Assembly (NCBI GenBank): GCA_905221455.1
Contig: CAJNDF010000010.1
Coordinates: 1 to 64,000, forward strand
DNA: 64,000 nucleotides
Source of the DNA: a bacterium
GTDB lineage: Bacteria > Bacillota > Bacilli > Lactobacillales > Streptococcaceae
Direction of reading: 5' to 3'
Positions 30,413-39,397 of this stretch are shown here, one piece after another. A program made the position numbers and the translations under genes. The first letter of the stretch is position 1, and every line of letters begins with the position of its first letter. The notes under the pieces were generated by a model. That model searched no databases, was not told where the DNA came from, and saw only the letters and a list, made by a program, of their open reading frames with translations.

Positions 30413-30560
30413 TACTCAATGAAAATCAAAGAGCAAACTAGGAAGCTAGCCGCAGGCTGCTCAAAACACTGTTTTGAGGTTGTAGATAAGACTGGCGAAG
30501 TCAGTCACATATATACGGCAAGGTGAAGCTGACGTGGTTTGAAGAGATTTTCGAAGAGTA
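30413..30560 (-). repeat. BOX element, boxA-boxB-boxC form
   Basis: The plus-strand text ATACGGCAAGGTGAAGCTGACG (two blocks around 30513-30534) matches the well-known BOX repeat primer site. On the minus strand boxA (TACTCTTCGAAAATC...) comes first, then boxB (AACCTCAAAACAGTGTTTTGAGC inside), then boxC ending ATTTTCATTGAGTA. The length of about 148 bp fits one boxB copy. The boxA end touches the dprA TAA stop directly. Confidence 0.92.
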
Positions 30561-31409
30561 TTAAAATTCAAATTCCCCAAGAACATCCTTCCCACTGGTG
30601 ACCAATTTTGCTCCTTCCTGAATCAAATGATGGCAACCGTCTGATAGTCCATCTAAAATGCTACCAGGTATAGCAAAAACATCGCGCCCTTCTTCCATTG
30701 CTCGCTCACAGGTAATGAGACTCCCCGAGCGCATCTTAGCCTCTGCTACAATCACACCACGACAAAGTCCAGCAATGATGCGATTACGGGCAGGAAAATG
30801 AAATTTCAGAGGTTGTTCGCCAGGTCCATATTCACTAAGAACCAGATGATCATTGCCGATGTAGTCTTGCAAACGTTTATTAGCTTTAGGATAAAACACA
30901 TCCAGACCTGTTCCAATCACTGCAATGGTTTTTCCGCCATTCTGAAGAGCTGCCATATGAGCTGCTGTATCAATGCCCTTGGCTAATCCACTGACGATAA
31001 CCAGTTCATTTTCCAAGCCTTGAATGACTTTTTCAACTGACTTAGCTCCCTGTTTGCTACAAGCGCGACTCCCCACAACCGCTACCTTCGGGAATTTCAA
31101 GAGGTCCAGATTTCCCTTGTAAAATAAAAGTACAGGCGCATCATATATTTCACTCAAATCCCAAGGGTAACAGTCATCTAAAATAGAGAAAGATGGAAAT
31201 TTTTTAAACTCCTTCTCCAAATGCGTATCGTCTATCTGAAAATAACGTTCCATAAAGACAGCTGGATTTCGGCAACCTGATATATCTGCAATATCACCTA
31301 ACAACAGTTCTTGATCAACATTTTCACCGTATTCTAGGACTGTCAAAATCTGTTGATTGGTCAAACCTGATTTTTTTAACTTATAGATTTCATAGTTTGT
31401 GATTTTCAT
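30561..31409 (-). CDS. dprA: DNA processing protein DprA (Smf)
   Basis: A 282-residue protein that loads RecA onto incoming single-stranded DNA during transformation and shuts off competence via ComE in pneumococci. The N-terminal SAM-like region leads into the extended Rossmann fold, with VAVVGSRACSKQGAKSV (about 105), VSGLAKGIDTAAH (about 138) and FPARNRIIAGL. ATG 31409 with GGAG spacing is preferred over ATG 31421. A ComX combox lies upstream. The gene ends on the TAA that borders a BOX element. Confidence 0.97.
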   Translation of the reverse strand: MKITNYEIYKLKKSGLTNQQILTVLEYGENVDQELLLGDIADISGCRNPAVFMERYFQIDDTHLEKEFKKFPSFSILDDCYPWDLSEIYDAPVLLFYKGNLDLLKFPKVAVVGSRACSKQGAKSVEKVIQGLENELVIVSGLAKGIDTAAHMAALQNGGKTIAVIGTGLDVFYPKANKRLQDYIGNDHLVLSEYGPGEQPLKFHFPARNRIIAGLCRGVIVAEAKMRSGSLITCERAMEEGRDVFAIPGSILDGLSDGCHHLIQEGAKLVTSGKDVLGEFEF

Positions 31410-31442
31410 AAATAGCTCCATTTCTTTTTTTACTCATCTATC

Positions 31443-31450
31443 TATTCGTA
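31443..31450 (-). promoter_or_regulatory. ComX combox (cin-box) of dprA
   Basis: The minus strand reads TACGAATA preceded by a T-rich run, the pneumococcal late competence promoter consensus for the alternative sigma factor ComX. It lies 34 bases before the dprA start. Confidence 0.9.
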
Positions 31451-31496
31451 AAAAAATCAAAAAACATCCGACTATTTCAGCCAGATGTTGGAATTT

Positions 31497-32186
31497 TTAA
31501 TTTTCGTTTTTAAGAATTTCTTCTAATTTATGATAGTCTTGGACACTATCGATTTCATAGATGCTATTACCTTCTAATTCTTCAACATAGACATCTAGCT
31601 CTTTGATATTATCCTTAACCATATTGTCCCAGTAGAGATCAACAAATTCACCACTTGCATAGGCCTTGTCGATAAAGCTGACAATCTTTTCTGCTGTTGG
31701 AGCATCCCAGAAAGATACACCACTAAGAATACGACCTGCCTTGCTATCAACAATGATGTCTTGAACCTTGTAGTCATCTCCATAGACCAAGAACCATTCA
31801 TTAGTACAATCTTCACGATAAACACTAAAATAAGTCGAACGTGTCAAATCATTGCGGAACATATTTTTAAAGAGATAGTTATCTGCATCAATAACATAGC
31901 TGTTGGCTAATTCTTCTTTTACAAGATAGAGAGAGTAAAAGTTATTGTAGTCAGCGTATTTATCATTGAAAACGAGGCGAACACCGTATTTTTCTTTCAA
32001 ATAATCAAATTGTTCTTTAAGATAACCAACAATGATAATAATCTCGTTAATCCCTTTTTCTTTGAGAAACTCAATTTGATATTCAATCAAAGGTTTTTGA
32101 TTAACTTGAACCAAGGCTTTAGGGGTATTTTCAGTCATAGGACGCAAGCGAGTTCCCAATCCCGCTGCTAAAATGATGGCTTTCAC
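31497..32186 (-). CDS. licC: Choline-phosphate cytidylyltransferase
   Basis: A 229-residue nucleotidyltransferase that makes CDP-choline from phosphocholine and CTP. N-terminal AAGLGTRLRPMTENTPKAL (residues 7-25) binds CTP; the metal site is in VIDADNYLF near 107. It completes the choline uptake-kinase-cytidylyltransferase route encoded by licB-licA-licC. Last gene of the lic/tar operon, 11 bases after licB. Confidence 0.96.
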   Translation of the reverse strand: MKAIILAAGLGTRLRPMTENTPKALVQVNQKPLIEYQIEFLKEKGINEIIIIVGYLKEQFDYLKEKYGVRLVFNDKYADYNNFYSLYLVKEELANSYVIDADNYLFKNMFRNDLTRSTYFSVYREDCTNEWFLVYGDDYKVQDIIVDSKAGRILSGVSFWDAPTAEKIVSFIDKAYASGEFVDLYWDNMVKDNIKELDVYVEELEGNSIYEIDSVQDYHKLEEILKNEN

Positions 32187-32197
32187 ACGAATCTCCT

Positions 32198-33076
32198 TTA
32201 TTCTTTAATAATAATATAAACTCCAGCAATGACGACAAGTGACGTGATAATTGTCAGCATATCTAGTGCTGTTCCCAAGAAGAGAGCTGCGAACAAGACA
32301 GTCCAAACTACATAGCTCACGTTCAATCCTGTAGCTTTAGCAGGTTGCAAGCGATTGATAGCGATATAATAAGCCAAGTAAGAAATCATATCAAAGGCTG
32401 CAAAGACAATCATAAGACCTAGCAATTGTCCATTGGCTACTTCTGCAAATGATTGATGAGAGAAGAGCACAATCACAAGATATGATAAGAATGAAGTCAC
32501 TTGACGGATTAAGAGGGCTTCTATTTCACTCAATTCACTTTCCATAGCAAAAGAGCTAAGAACACTCTCACTTCCCCATGCGATAGCACAAACCAAAGCA
32601 CAGAGAATACCAATGTAGAAGGAATTAACCTGTTCAACCTTATAAGTTTGAGCAATAATTCCTCCAATAATCAAGACAATCCCAAACACAGTATTTTTCG
32701 AAATCTTGTGCTTCAAAAAGAAGAAAGCCAATAAAACTGAAACTGCAGGGTAGATAGCCGATACAGATGAAGCTAAGGAACTTCCAATATACTTAACTGC
32801 ATAAAGATTGGCCTGCATTCCGATAGGACCAGCTAGCAAGGCTCCGATGATCACACTGACATTGCGAATATTTAAGAAAATTGAGAGACGCACTTTTCCT
32901 TCTTTCACTAAAAGAAAAGCTAATAAGATAAAGATACTCAAGAAATCGTGAGCAGCTGCCACCACAAAGGGTGACAAATCTGTAAAAATCGAAAAGATAT
33001 AAGCACTAATTGTTAGACCTAATCCCCAGAAAACACCTGAGAGTAGACCAAAAGAAACTCCATTTTTATTTTTCAT
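32198..33076 (-). CDS. licB: Choline permease LicB (EamA/DMT family)
   Basis: A 292-residue protein with ten predicted membrane helices in two EamA repeats (about 5-140 and 150-290). In mitis-group streptococci LicB imports choline, on which growth of most strains depends. The start at 33076 is chosen because ATGGAGG, which includes the upstream in-frame ATG 33088, supplies its ribosome site. It overlaps the end of licA. Confidence 0.94.
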   Translation of the reverse strand: MKNKNGVSFGLLSGVFWGLGLTISAYIFSIFTDLSPFVVAAAHDFLSIFILLAFLLVKEGKVRLSIFLNIRNVSVIIGALLAGPIGMQANLYAVKYIGSSLASSVSAIYPAVSVLLAFFFLKHKISKNTVFGIVLIIGGIIAQTYKVEQVNSFYIGILCALVCAIAWGSESVLSSFAMESELSEIEALLIRQVTSFLSYLVIVLFSHQSFAEVANGQLLGLMIVFAAFDMISYLAYYIAINRLQPAKATGLNVSYVVWTVLFAALFLGTALDMLTIITSLVVIAGVYIIIKE

Positions 33077-33935
33077 CTGAACCTCCATAATATGACAAAC
33101 CTTTAACAGCTCTTTGGTAACGATTCACACCATAGTCACCAAAATCTGCACCTTGCTCTTCCTTATAGACAGTCCATAGACTCCAAATAGCATCTTGTAA
33201 AATTTTATAAATGGCAATCTTTTCACGAGAGACAGGTGTTTGCTCACTCTCATAGTGAGACAAGAAGTCTTCTTCCTCTTGACGAGTGAATTCAGACTCT
33301 AAAAAGAGAGCAGCCAAATCCCACATTGGATCGTTCATGGATGAATATTCCCAGTCAATCAGATAAAGTCGTCCTTGAGGTGATTCGATAAAGTTTTCAG
33401 GCACCAAATCTATATGACAAGATTTTCTGTCAACACCTAAGTCAGCCAGTCTTTTCTCTAAAGAAAAGACTTCTTCTCGAACAGCTTCATAGTTGGCATA
33501 AGGAATTTTTTCTTCAATCAAGGATTCGTATTTTTTGATTTCTTCAAAAGGAGCAAATTCTCCTCTTAATTCCTTGCCAGAAGCATGAATGGTTTGTAAA
33601 ATTGGAGCAATTTTATCAAATTTAGTTTTGATTGTAGTTGAATCAAGCGTAATCGCTGATTCGATATACTCATTTACTTTTATGCCAGCTTCAATATCAA
33701 AAAGATAATTTTTTACATCTAAGTCTAAATCCTTTAGTAGTTCAAGATTGTACTTTTCATCTTGACGATTGATCAGCTTTTCTGTCCCTTTACCAAAGAA
33801 CTTAACGATGTATTGCTTATTTGTTGTTTTGGCCAAATAGTTTTGATTGGTCATTCCCCCCAGTTGTTCAACACTGAGGACTTCCTCTTCTGCACTAAGT
33901 AAGGAAGAAATTTTTTCTTTAATAATTTTCTCCAC
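33066..33935 (-). CDS. licA: Choline kinase
   Basis: A 289-residue aminoglycoside phosphotransferase-fold kinase. The catalytic loop CHIDLVPENF near residue 165 and the metal site LIDWEYSS near 182 are intact. It phosphorylates imported choline with ATP. The start is GTG with GGAGGTTAATT in front, 17 bases after tarJ. Confidence 0.95.
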   Translation of the reverse strand: MEKIIKEKISSLLSAEEEVLSVEQLGGMTNQNYLAKTTNKQYIVKFFGKGTEKLINRQDEKYNLELLKDLDLDVKNYLFDIEAGIKVNEYIESAITLDSTTIKTKFDKIAPILQTIHASGKELRGEFAPFEEIKKYESLIEEKIPYANYEAVREEVFSLEKRLADLGVDRKSCHIDLVPENFIESPQGRLYLIDWEYSSMNDPMWDLAALFLESEFTRQEEEDFLSHYESEQTPVSREKIAIYKILQDAIWSLWTVYKEEQGADFGDYGVNRYQRAVKGLSYYGGSDEK

Positions 33936-33951
33936 AATTAACCTCCAGCAC

Positions 33952-34974
33952 TTATACTTCCCACTTAAACACAGTTTTAAAGGCTGTGTTTAAATCGGTT
34001 GCAAAGACACGGTGAATATCTTTAATTTCTCTTACAGGTTCTTCTAGATAAAGGATATTTTTAAGACGATTGGCAAATTTCTTAACTTCCATCATTTGGA
34101 TTGCATTTTCAAAATCAATGCGACCAGAACGAGAGGAACCAACCAAGAGCAAGCCTTTTTCTAAGGCATCGCGTGTATTGATATTAACTTTATACTCGCT
34201 AACTCCCATCATGAGAATCGTTCCTTGAGGACGAATATAGCGAATCAAGTCATTAATAGCCGGTCCAGTACCATCCCCACCACAACATTCAAAAGCATGA
34301 TCAAAGGCCAAATCATCAGGAATATTGTCAGTAATATAGCATTCTTTGGCAAATGAGAAGAGTTCCAATTTTTCCCAATGACGACCAATAACCACAATCT
34401 CTGCTTCTGGCAAAGTATAGTTGATAATATTGGCAACCACAAATGCTAAACTTCCATCTCCGATAACGGCAATTCGGTCCCGCTTGCTATGAGCAAGAGT
34501 CAATAAGCGATTCATGGCATGCATACCAACACTGACAAACTCTGTAATGGCTGCAACCGTATCCTCGATAGCATCATAAGCCACCACACGATCTTTAGGG
34601 AGAGAAACAAACTCTCTCATAAAGCCATCAAATCCACTAGACAAGAAATGGGTCCCTGTCATGTAGTTTTCATAGAATTCTTCATTGCTCTGCATAGGAG
34701 GCTGATTGGGAATCATGACAACTTTTTGACCAACCTCATAGGTTCCGGTCGGGTCAGAAATAACGGTTCCACATGACTCGTGAATCATTGCCATTGGAAG
34801 CTTTTTGTTCAAAATCTTTGGATCACGTTTTCCTTGGTAGTAACGCTGATCCGCATGACAAACCGCCATGTAGTTGGGACGGATAAGGATATGATTCTCT
34901 TGATCAATAGCCTCTTCCTGGTATTTGACATTGATAAACTTAGGCTTAGTTAGTTGATAAATTTGATTAATCAT
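33952..34974 (-). CDS. tarJ: Ribulose-5-phosphate reductase (CDP-ribitol pathway)
   Basis: A 340-residue zinc-type medium-chain alcohol dehydrogenase relative that reduces ribulose 5-phosphate to ribitol 5-phosphate with NADPH. The Rossmann segment AVIGDGSLAFVVANI is near 160, and the first metal ligands lie in CHADQRYYQG. I start at ATG 34974 (MINQIYQL...), 4 bases after the tarI stop; an upstream TTG would overlap tarI. The product feeds TarI. Confidence 0.94.
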   Translation of the reverse strand: MINQIYQLTKPKFINVKYQEEAIDQENHILIRPNYMAVCHADQRYYQGKRDPKILNKKLPMAMIHESCGTVISDPTGTYEVGQKVVMIPNQPPMQSNEEFYENYMTGTHFLSSGFDGFMREFVSLPKDRVVAYDAIEDTVAAITEFVSVGMHAMNRLLTLAHSKRDRIAVIGDGSLAFVVANIINYTLPEAEIVVIGRHWEKLELFSFAKECYITDNIPDDLAFDHAFECCGGDGTGPAINDLIRYIRPQGTILMMGVSEYKVNINTRDALEKGLLLVGSSRSGRIDFENAIQMMEVKKFANRLKNILYLEEPVREIKDIHRVFATDLNTAFKTVFKWEV

Positions 34975-34978
34975 TTCA

Positions 34979-35686
34979 CTAGTCTTTCTCAATCATACTT
35001 TTTGCAATCTTCAAGTCTGTCACTGTTGTGATTTTCAGATTTGAATATTCACCCTTGGCCAAGGCAACATCTTTTCCTTTAATCACAAAGATTTTACATG
35101 CGTCTGTTAAGATTTCTTTCTCTTCAGCAGAGAGAGAGCCGTAAAGGTCCATGAAGTCCTTGCAACGGAATGTTTGAGGTGTTTGTCCTTGATAAAGGTG
35201 AGCACGATTTGGAATATCTGTAATGAATTGGCCATTGGTACTTTCAACGATAGTATCAACTGCTTCTACCACTGTGTCCACTGCGTCATGATTTTGAGCA
35301 AGTTTGATATTGTCCTGAATCATGCGAAGTGTAATAAATGGACGAACAGAATCGTGGGTAACAACGATATCCTCTGGAGTAAGCGGACGATAAGCATCAA
35401 TGGCTTCAATGATTTTCTCAATACTCGTATTGCGGTCAGCACCACCCTTTGTAATGATGATACGGTCCTTATGAAGAGGCAGATATTTATCTACAAGATC
35501 TTCTGCATGAGAAACCCAGTCTCCATGAACACCAACCACAATTTTTTCAATGCTTGGTTCCAAGACAAATTTTTCAATTGTATGAATCAAAATAGGTCGA
35601 TCACCTAGCTCTAAAAATTGTTTTGGCAAGTTACTGATTCCCATGCGTGTGCCAGTTCCACCGGCAAGAATTCCTGCATAAATCAT
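34979..35686 (-). CDS. tarI: Ribitol-5-phosphate cytidylyltransferase
   Basis: A 235-residue IspD-like enzyme making CDP-ribitol for teichoic acid chains. AGILAGGTGTRMG (residues 4-16) and the KQFLELGDRPI loop bind CTP; VTHDSVRPFI near 108 and the C-terminal NLKITTVTDLKIA are typical. First gene of tarIJ-licABC, behind a CiaR-type promoter. Confidence 0.95.
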   Translation of the reverse strand: MIYAGILAGGTGTRMGISNLPKQFLELGDRPILIHTIEKFVLEPSIEKIVVGVHGDWVSHAEDLVDKYLPLHKDRIIITKGGADRNTSIEKIIEAIDAYRPLTPEDIVVTHDSVRPFITLRMIQDNIKLAQNHDAVDTVVEAVDTIVESTNGQFITDIPNRAHLYQGQTPQTFRCKDFMDLYGSLSAEEKEILTDACKIFVIKGKDVALAKGEYSNLKITTVTDLKIAKSMIEKD

Positions 35687-35727
35687 CTTTTTTCTCCTTT
35701 ATCTTACTAAAAAAACTTATTCTCTCT

Positions 35728-35756
35728 ATTATACCACAATCTAGTCCTATCTTGAA
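35728..35756 (-). promoter_or_regulatory. Second (gene-proximal) lic/tar promoter
   Basis: Minus strand extended -10 TGG-TATAAT (TATAAT 35733-35728) with a weak -35 TTCAAG (35756-35751) at 17 bp. It lies 41 bases before tarI and probably gives basal expression. Confidence 0.65.
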
Positions 35757-35895
35757 AGAAATACCGGACCTCCCGTTCTAGAATAGGAGGATTAAGCAGT
35801 TCTATTATTCAAAGAAACTAACCCATTTCTAGTAATGACCAGGAATTCTGTAGTCATTGCTAATAAATGGCTGTGAAATTTTAGAGTTCTTCAGA

Positions 35896-35925
35896 ATAAT
35901 ATAGTTTCCTTAAAGAAAACTTAAA
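35896..35925 (-). promoter_or_regulatory. CiaR-type binding site and distal lic/tar promoter
   Basis: The minus strand carries TTTAAG-TTTTC-TTTAAG (35925-35909), the exact direct-repeat consensus for the response regulator CiaR. A -10 like TATATT/TATTAT (35903-35896) follows at the spacing expected when CiaR replaces the -35. CiaR control of a lic promoter is known in pneumococcus. Confidence 0.85.
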
Positions 35926-35962
35926 ATTAAGATTTGAAACTTCAAAGTGATTACTTGACTTA

Positions 35963-36064
35963 TACTCAATGAAAATCAAAAAGCAAACTAGGAAGCTAGC
36001 CGTAAGCTGTACTTGAGTACGGTAAGGCGACACTGACGTGGTTTGAAGAGATTTTCGAAGAGTA
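35963..36064 (-). repeat. BOX element, boxA-boxC form without boxB
   Basis: About 102 bp. On the minus strand TACTCTTCGAAAATC... (boxA) runs through CCGTACTCAAGTACAGC directly into boxC (CTAGCTTCCTAGTTTGC...GAGTA). It lies between the divergent lic/tar and tacF promoters in a 439-bp spacer. The rest of the spacer (35760-35895 and 36065-36095) shows no gene. Confidence 0.92.
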
Positions 36065-36100
36065 TTACTGCCCTTCATTTCTTATTAGCTGACTTTATGA

Positions 36101-36106
36101 TATAAT
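36101..36106 (+). promoter_or_regulatory. -10 element of tacF
   Basis: Extended -10 TGA-TATAAT 20 bases before the tacF start. No good -35 was found. It begins 37 bases after the BOX element. Confidence 0.6.
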
Positions 36107-36125
36107 GAAAAACGAGGTAAATTGA

Positions 36126-37613
36126 ATGAAAAGTATAAAATTAAACGCTCTATCTTACATGGGAATTCGTGTCTTAAATATTATTTTTCCCATCTTAACT
36201 GGAACCTACGTCGCGCGTGTCTTGGACAGAACTGACTATGGTTACTTCAACTCAGTCGACACAATTTTGTCATTTTTCTTACCCTTTGCAACTTATGGAG
36301 TCTATAACTACGGTTTACGGGCTATCAGTAATGTCAAGGATAACAAAAAAGATCTGAATAGAACCTTCTCTAGTCTTTTTTATTTGTGCATAGCTTGTAC
36401 AATTTTAACCACTGCTGTCTATATCCTTGCCTATCCTCTCTTCTTTACTGATAATCCAATCGTCAAAAAGGTCTACCTTGTTATGGGGATTCAACTCATT
36501 GCCCAGATTTTTTCAATCGAGTGGGTTAATGAAGCTCTGGAAAATTACAGTTTTCTCTTTTACAAAACTGCCTTCATCCGTATCTTGATGCTGGTCTCTA
36601 TTTTCCTTTTTGTCAAAAATGAGCACGATATTGTTGTCTATACACTGGTAATGAGTTTATCGACACTAATTAACTACCTGATTAGTTATTTTTGGATTAA
36701 AAGGGACATCAAACTTGTTAAAATTCACCTAAGTGATTTTAAACCACTCTTTCTCCCTCTAACAGCCATGTTGGTCTTCGCCAATGCCAATATGCTCTTC
36801 ACTTTTTTGGATCGTCTCTTCCTCGTTAAAACAGGGATTGATGTCAACGTTAGTTACTATACCCTGGCTCAGCGTATTGTGACCGTTATTGCTGGTGTTG
36901 TAACTGGTGCAATTGGAGTGAGTGTACCCCGTCTCAGTTACTATCTGGGGAAAGGAGACAAGGAAGCCTATGTTTCCTTGGTTAATAGAGGTAGTCGAAT
37001 CTTTAACTTCTTTATCATTCCTTTAAGTTTTGGGCTAATGGTTTTAGGACCAAATGCCATCCTACTTTACGGTAGTGAAAAATATATTGGAGGTGGCATC
37101 TTGACCTCTCTCTTCGCTTTTCGGACGATTATCCTAGCACTAGATACCATTCTTGGTTCCCAAATTCTCTTTACAAATGGCTATGAAAAACGTATCACAG
37201 TCTATACAGTCTTTGCTGGGCTACTCAATTTGGGCTTAAATAGTCTCCTCTTTTTCAACCATATAGTGGCTCCTGAATACTACCTACTCACAACTATGCT
37301 ATCAGAGGCCTCTCTACTTGTTTTCTATATCATCTTCATCCATAGAAAACAGCTTATTCACCTGGGACATATCTTCAGCTATACTGTTCGATACTCTCTC
37401 TTTTCACTTTCCTTTGTAGCAATTTATTTCCTGATTAATTTCTTGTATCCTGTGGATATGGTCATTAATTTGCCATTTTTGATTAACACTGGTTTGATTG
37501 TCTTGCTATCAGCCGTCTCTTATATTGGTCTACTGGTCTTCACAAAAGATAGCATTTTTTATGAATTTTTAAACCATGTCCTAGCCTTAAAAAATAAATT
37601 CAAAAGATCATAG
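36126..37613 (+). CDS. tacF: Teichoic acid flippase
   Basis: A 495-residue MOP/polysaccharide-transporter-type membrane protein with about 14 helices starting at NALSYMGIRVLNIIFPILTG. In pneumococcus TacF carries undecaprenyl-linked teichoic acid repeats across the membrane and accepts those with phosphocholine. Its position beside licD1 and licD2 and across from licABC supports this over a capsule Wzx role. Ribosome site CGAGG. Confidence 0.93.
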   Translation: MKSIKLNALSYMGIRVLNIIFPILTGTYVARVLDRTDYGYFNSVDTILSFFLPFATYGVYNYGLRAISNVKDNKKDLNRTFSSLFYLCIACTILTTAVYILAYPLFFTDNPIVKKVYLVMGIQLIAQIFSIEWVNEALENYSFLFYKTAFIRILMLVSIFLFVKNEHDIVVYTLVMSLSTLINYLISYFWIKRDIKLVKIHLSDFKPLFLPLTAMLVFANANMLFTFLDRLFLVKTGIDVNVSYYTLAQRIVTVIAGVVTGAIGVSVPRLSYYLGKGDKEAYVSLVNRGSRIFNFFIIPLSFGLMVLGPNAILLYGSEKYIGGGILTSLFAFRTIILALDTILGSQILFTNGYEKRITVYTVFAGLLNLGLNSLLFFNHIVAPEYYLLTTMLSEASLLVFYIIFIHRKQLIHLGHIFSYTVRYSLFSLSFVAIYFLINFLYPVDMVINLPFLINTGLIVLLSAVSYIGLLVFTKDSIFYEFLNHVLALKNKFKRS

Positions 37614-37622
37614 GAGTTTAAA

Positions 37623-38426
37623 ATGAAACAACTAACCATTGAAGATGCCAAACAAATTGAATTAGAAATTTTGGATTACATTGATACTCTTTGTAAAAAG
37701 CACAATATCAACTATATTATTAACTACGGGACTCTGATTGGGGCAGTTCGACATGAGGGCTTTATCCCTTGGGACGACGATATTGATCTTTCCATGCCTC
37801 GAGAAGACTACCAACGATTTATTAACATTTTTCAAAAAGAAAAAAGCAAATATAAGCTCCTATCCTTAGAAACAGATAAGAATTACTTTAACAACTTTAT
37901 CAAAATAACCGACAGTACGACTAAAATAATCGATACTCGAAATACAAAAACCTATGAGTCTGGTATCTTTATCGACATTTTCCCTATGGATCGCTTTGAT
38001 GATCCTAAGGTCATTGATATTTGTTATAAACTGGAAAGTTTTAAACTTCTGTCTTTCAGCAAACACAAAAATATCGTCTATAAAGACAGCCTTTTAAAAG
38101 ATTGGATACGAACAGCCTTTTGGTTGCTCCTGCGACCTGTTTCTCCTCGTTATTTCGCAAATAAAATCGAGAAAGAAATTCAAAAATATAGTCGTGAGAA
38201 TGGTCAGTATATGGCCTTTATCCCTTCTAAATTTAAGGAAAAGGAAGTCTTCCCAAGTGGCTCCTTTGATAAAACAATTGATTTACCCTTTGAGAATTTG
38301 ACCCTTCCTGCACCTGAAAAATTTGATACTATTTTGACTCAATTTTATGGGGATTATATGACCTTGCCACCTGAAGAAAAACGCTTCTACAGTCATGAAT
38401 TTCATGCCTACAAATTGGAGGATTAG
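37623..38426 (+). CDS. licD1: Phosphocholine transferase LicD1
   Basis: A 267-residue LicD-family protein. YGTLIGAVRHEGFIPWDDDIDLSMPREDY (about 40-66) holds the DDxD metal-binding residues. It attaches phosphocholine from CDP-choline to the GalNAc residues of the teichoic acid repeat. It follows tacF by 9 bases with a GGAG site. Confidence 0.95.
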   Translation: MKQLTIEDAKQIELEILDYIDTLCKKHNINYIINYGTLIGAVRHEGFIPWDDDIDLSMPREDYQRFINIFQKEKSKYKLLSLETDKNYFNNFIKITDSTTKIIDTRNTKTYESGIFIDIFPMDRFDDPKVIDICYKLESFKLLSFSKHKNIVYKDSLLKDWIRTAFWLLLRPVSPRYFANKIEKEIQKYSRENGQYMAFIPSKFKEKEVFPSGSFDKTIDLPFENLTLPAPEKFDTILTQFYGDYMTLPPEEKRFYSHEFHAYKLED

Positions 38427-38427
38427 G

Positions 38428-39237
38428 ATGCAATATTTAGAAAAAGAAGAAATTAAAGAAATTCAACTAGCTCTGCTAGATTATATTGATGAGACTTGTA
38501 AGAAACACAATATTCCTTATTTTCTCAGTTATGGAACCATGCTTGGTGCTATTCGCCACAAAGGTATGATTCCTTGGGATGATGATATTGATATTTCTCT
38601 CTATCGTGAAGATTATGAACGTTTATTGAAGATTATTGAGGAAGAAAATCACCCTCGCTATAAGGTTCTTTCCTACGATACCTCTTCTTGGTACTTCCAT
38701 AATTTTGCATCGATTTTGGATACATCTACTGTTATCGAAGACCATGTCAAGTACAAGCGTCATGACACTAGTCTCTTCATCGATGTCTTCCCAATTGATC
38801 GCTTTACCGATTTGAGCATTGTCGACAAGAGCTATAAGTATGTGGCCCTTCGTCAACTGGCTTATATCAAAAAATCACGCGTAGTTCACGGTGATAGCAA
38901 GTTAAAAGATTTTCTAAGATTATGTAGCTGGTACGCTCTCCGATTTGTCAATCCTCGCTACTTTTACAAGAAAATTGATCAGTTAGTCAAAAATGCTGCA
39001 ACTAGCAATCCTCAATATGAGGGAGGAATTGGGATTGGTAAGGAAGGAATGAAAGAAGTCTTCCCAGTCGATACCTTTAGAGAACTCATCTTAACTGAGT
39101 TTGAAGGCCGTATGTTGCCTGTTCCTAAAAAATATGACCAATTTTTAACCCAGATGTATGGCGATTATATGACACCACCATCAAAAGAAATGCAAGAATG
39201 GTATAGTCATAGCATTAAAGCTTATCGCAAAAACTGA
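38428..39237 (+). CDS. licD2: Phosphocholine transferase LicD2
   Basis: A 269-residue paralogue of LicD1 with the same YGTMLGAIRHKGMIPWDDDIDISLYREDY core (about 38-66). It adds the second phosphocholine in the pneumococcal repeat. I start at ATG 38428 because TTGGAGG lies directly before it; a longer frame from 38395 would run inside licD1. The licD1 stop TAG is one base upstream. Confidence 0.95.
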   Translation: MQYLEKEEIKEIQLALLDYIDETCKKHNIPYFLSYGTMLGAIRHKGMIPWDDDIDISLYREDYERLLKIIEEENHPRYKVLSYDTSSWYFHNFASILDTSTVIEDHVKYKRHDTSLFIDVFPIDRFTDLSIVDKSYKYVALRQLAYIKKSRVVHGDSKLKDFLRLCSWYALRFVNPRYFYKKIDQLVKNAATSNPQYEGGIGIGKEGMKEVFPVDTFRELILTEFEGRMLPVPKKYDQFLTQMYGDYMTPPSKEMQEWYSHSIKAYRKN

Positions 39238-39260
39238 TTGAGGGCGACCATACAAACTAC

Positions 39261-39397
39261 AAAGAGGCTGGGAAAAAGTCTTTAAAATCAAAAAAACGCA
39301 TAATATCAGGTATGAAAAAACTTGATACTATGCGTTTTATTGTGGGAAGATTTACTTCATTTTCTACTGAAATTGAGTTTTTCCCCAACCTCTTTTT
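39261..39397. repeat. 137-bp nested palindrome after licD2 (MITE-like repeat and terminator)
   Basis: Outer arms AAAGAGGCTGGGAAAAA (39261-39277) and TTTTTCCCCAACCTCTTT (39378-39395) are inverted copies. An inner hairpin pairs AAAACGCATAATATCA (from 39293) with TTGATACTATGCGTTTT (to 39338). It sits between convergent licD2 and mntH and can end transcription both ways. It looks like a small mobile-type repeat of the pneumococcal group; I do not assign it to RUP or SPRITE. Confidence 0.75.

Noticed and set aside
35881..36078. 65-codon minus-strand frame upstream of tarI
   Set aside because: It lies across a BOX element and the CiaR promoter and shows no ribosome site or conserved domain.
36126..37613. 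Capsule repeat-unit flippase (Wzx)
   Set aside because: No capsule genes are nearby; the licD1 and licD2 neighbours indicate the teichoic acid flippase TacF.
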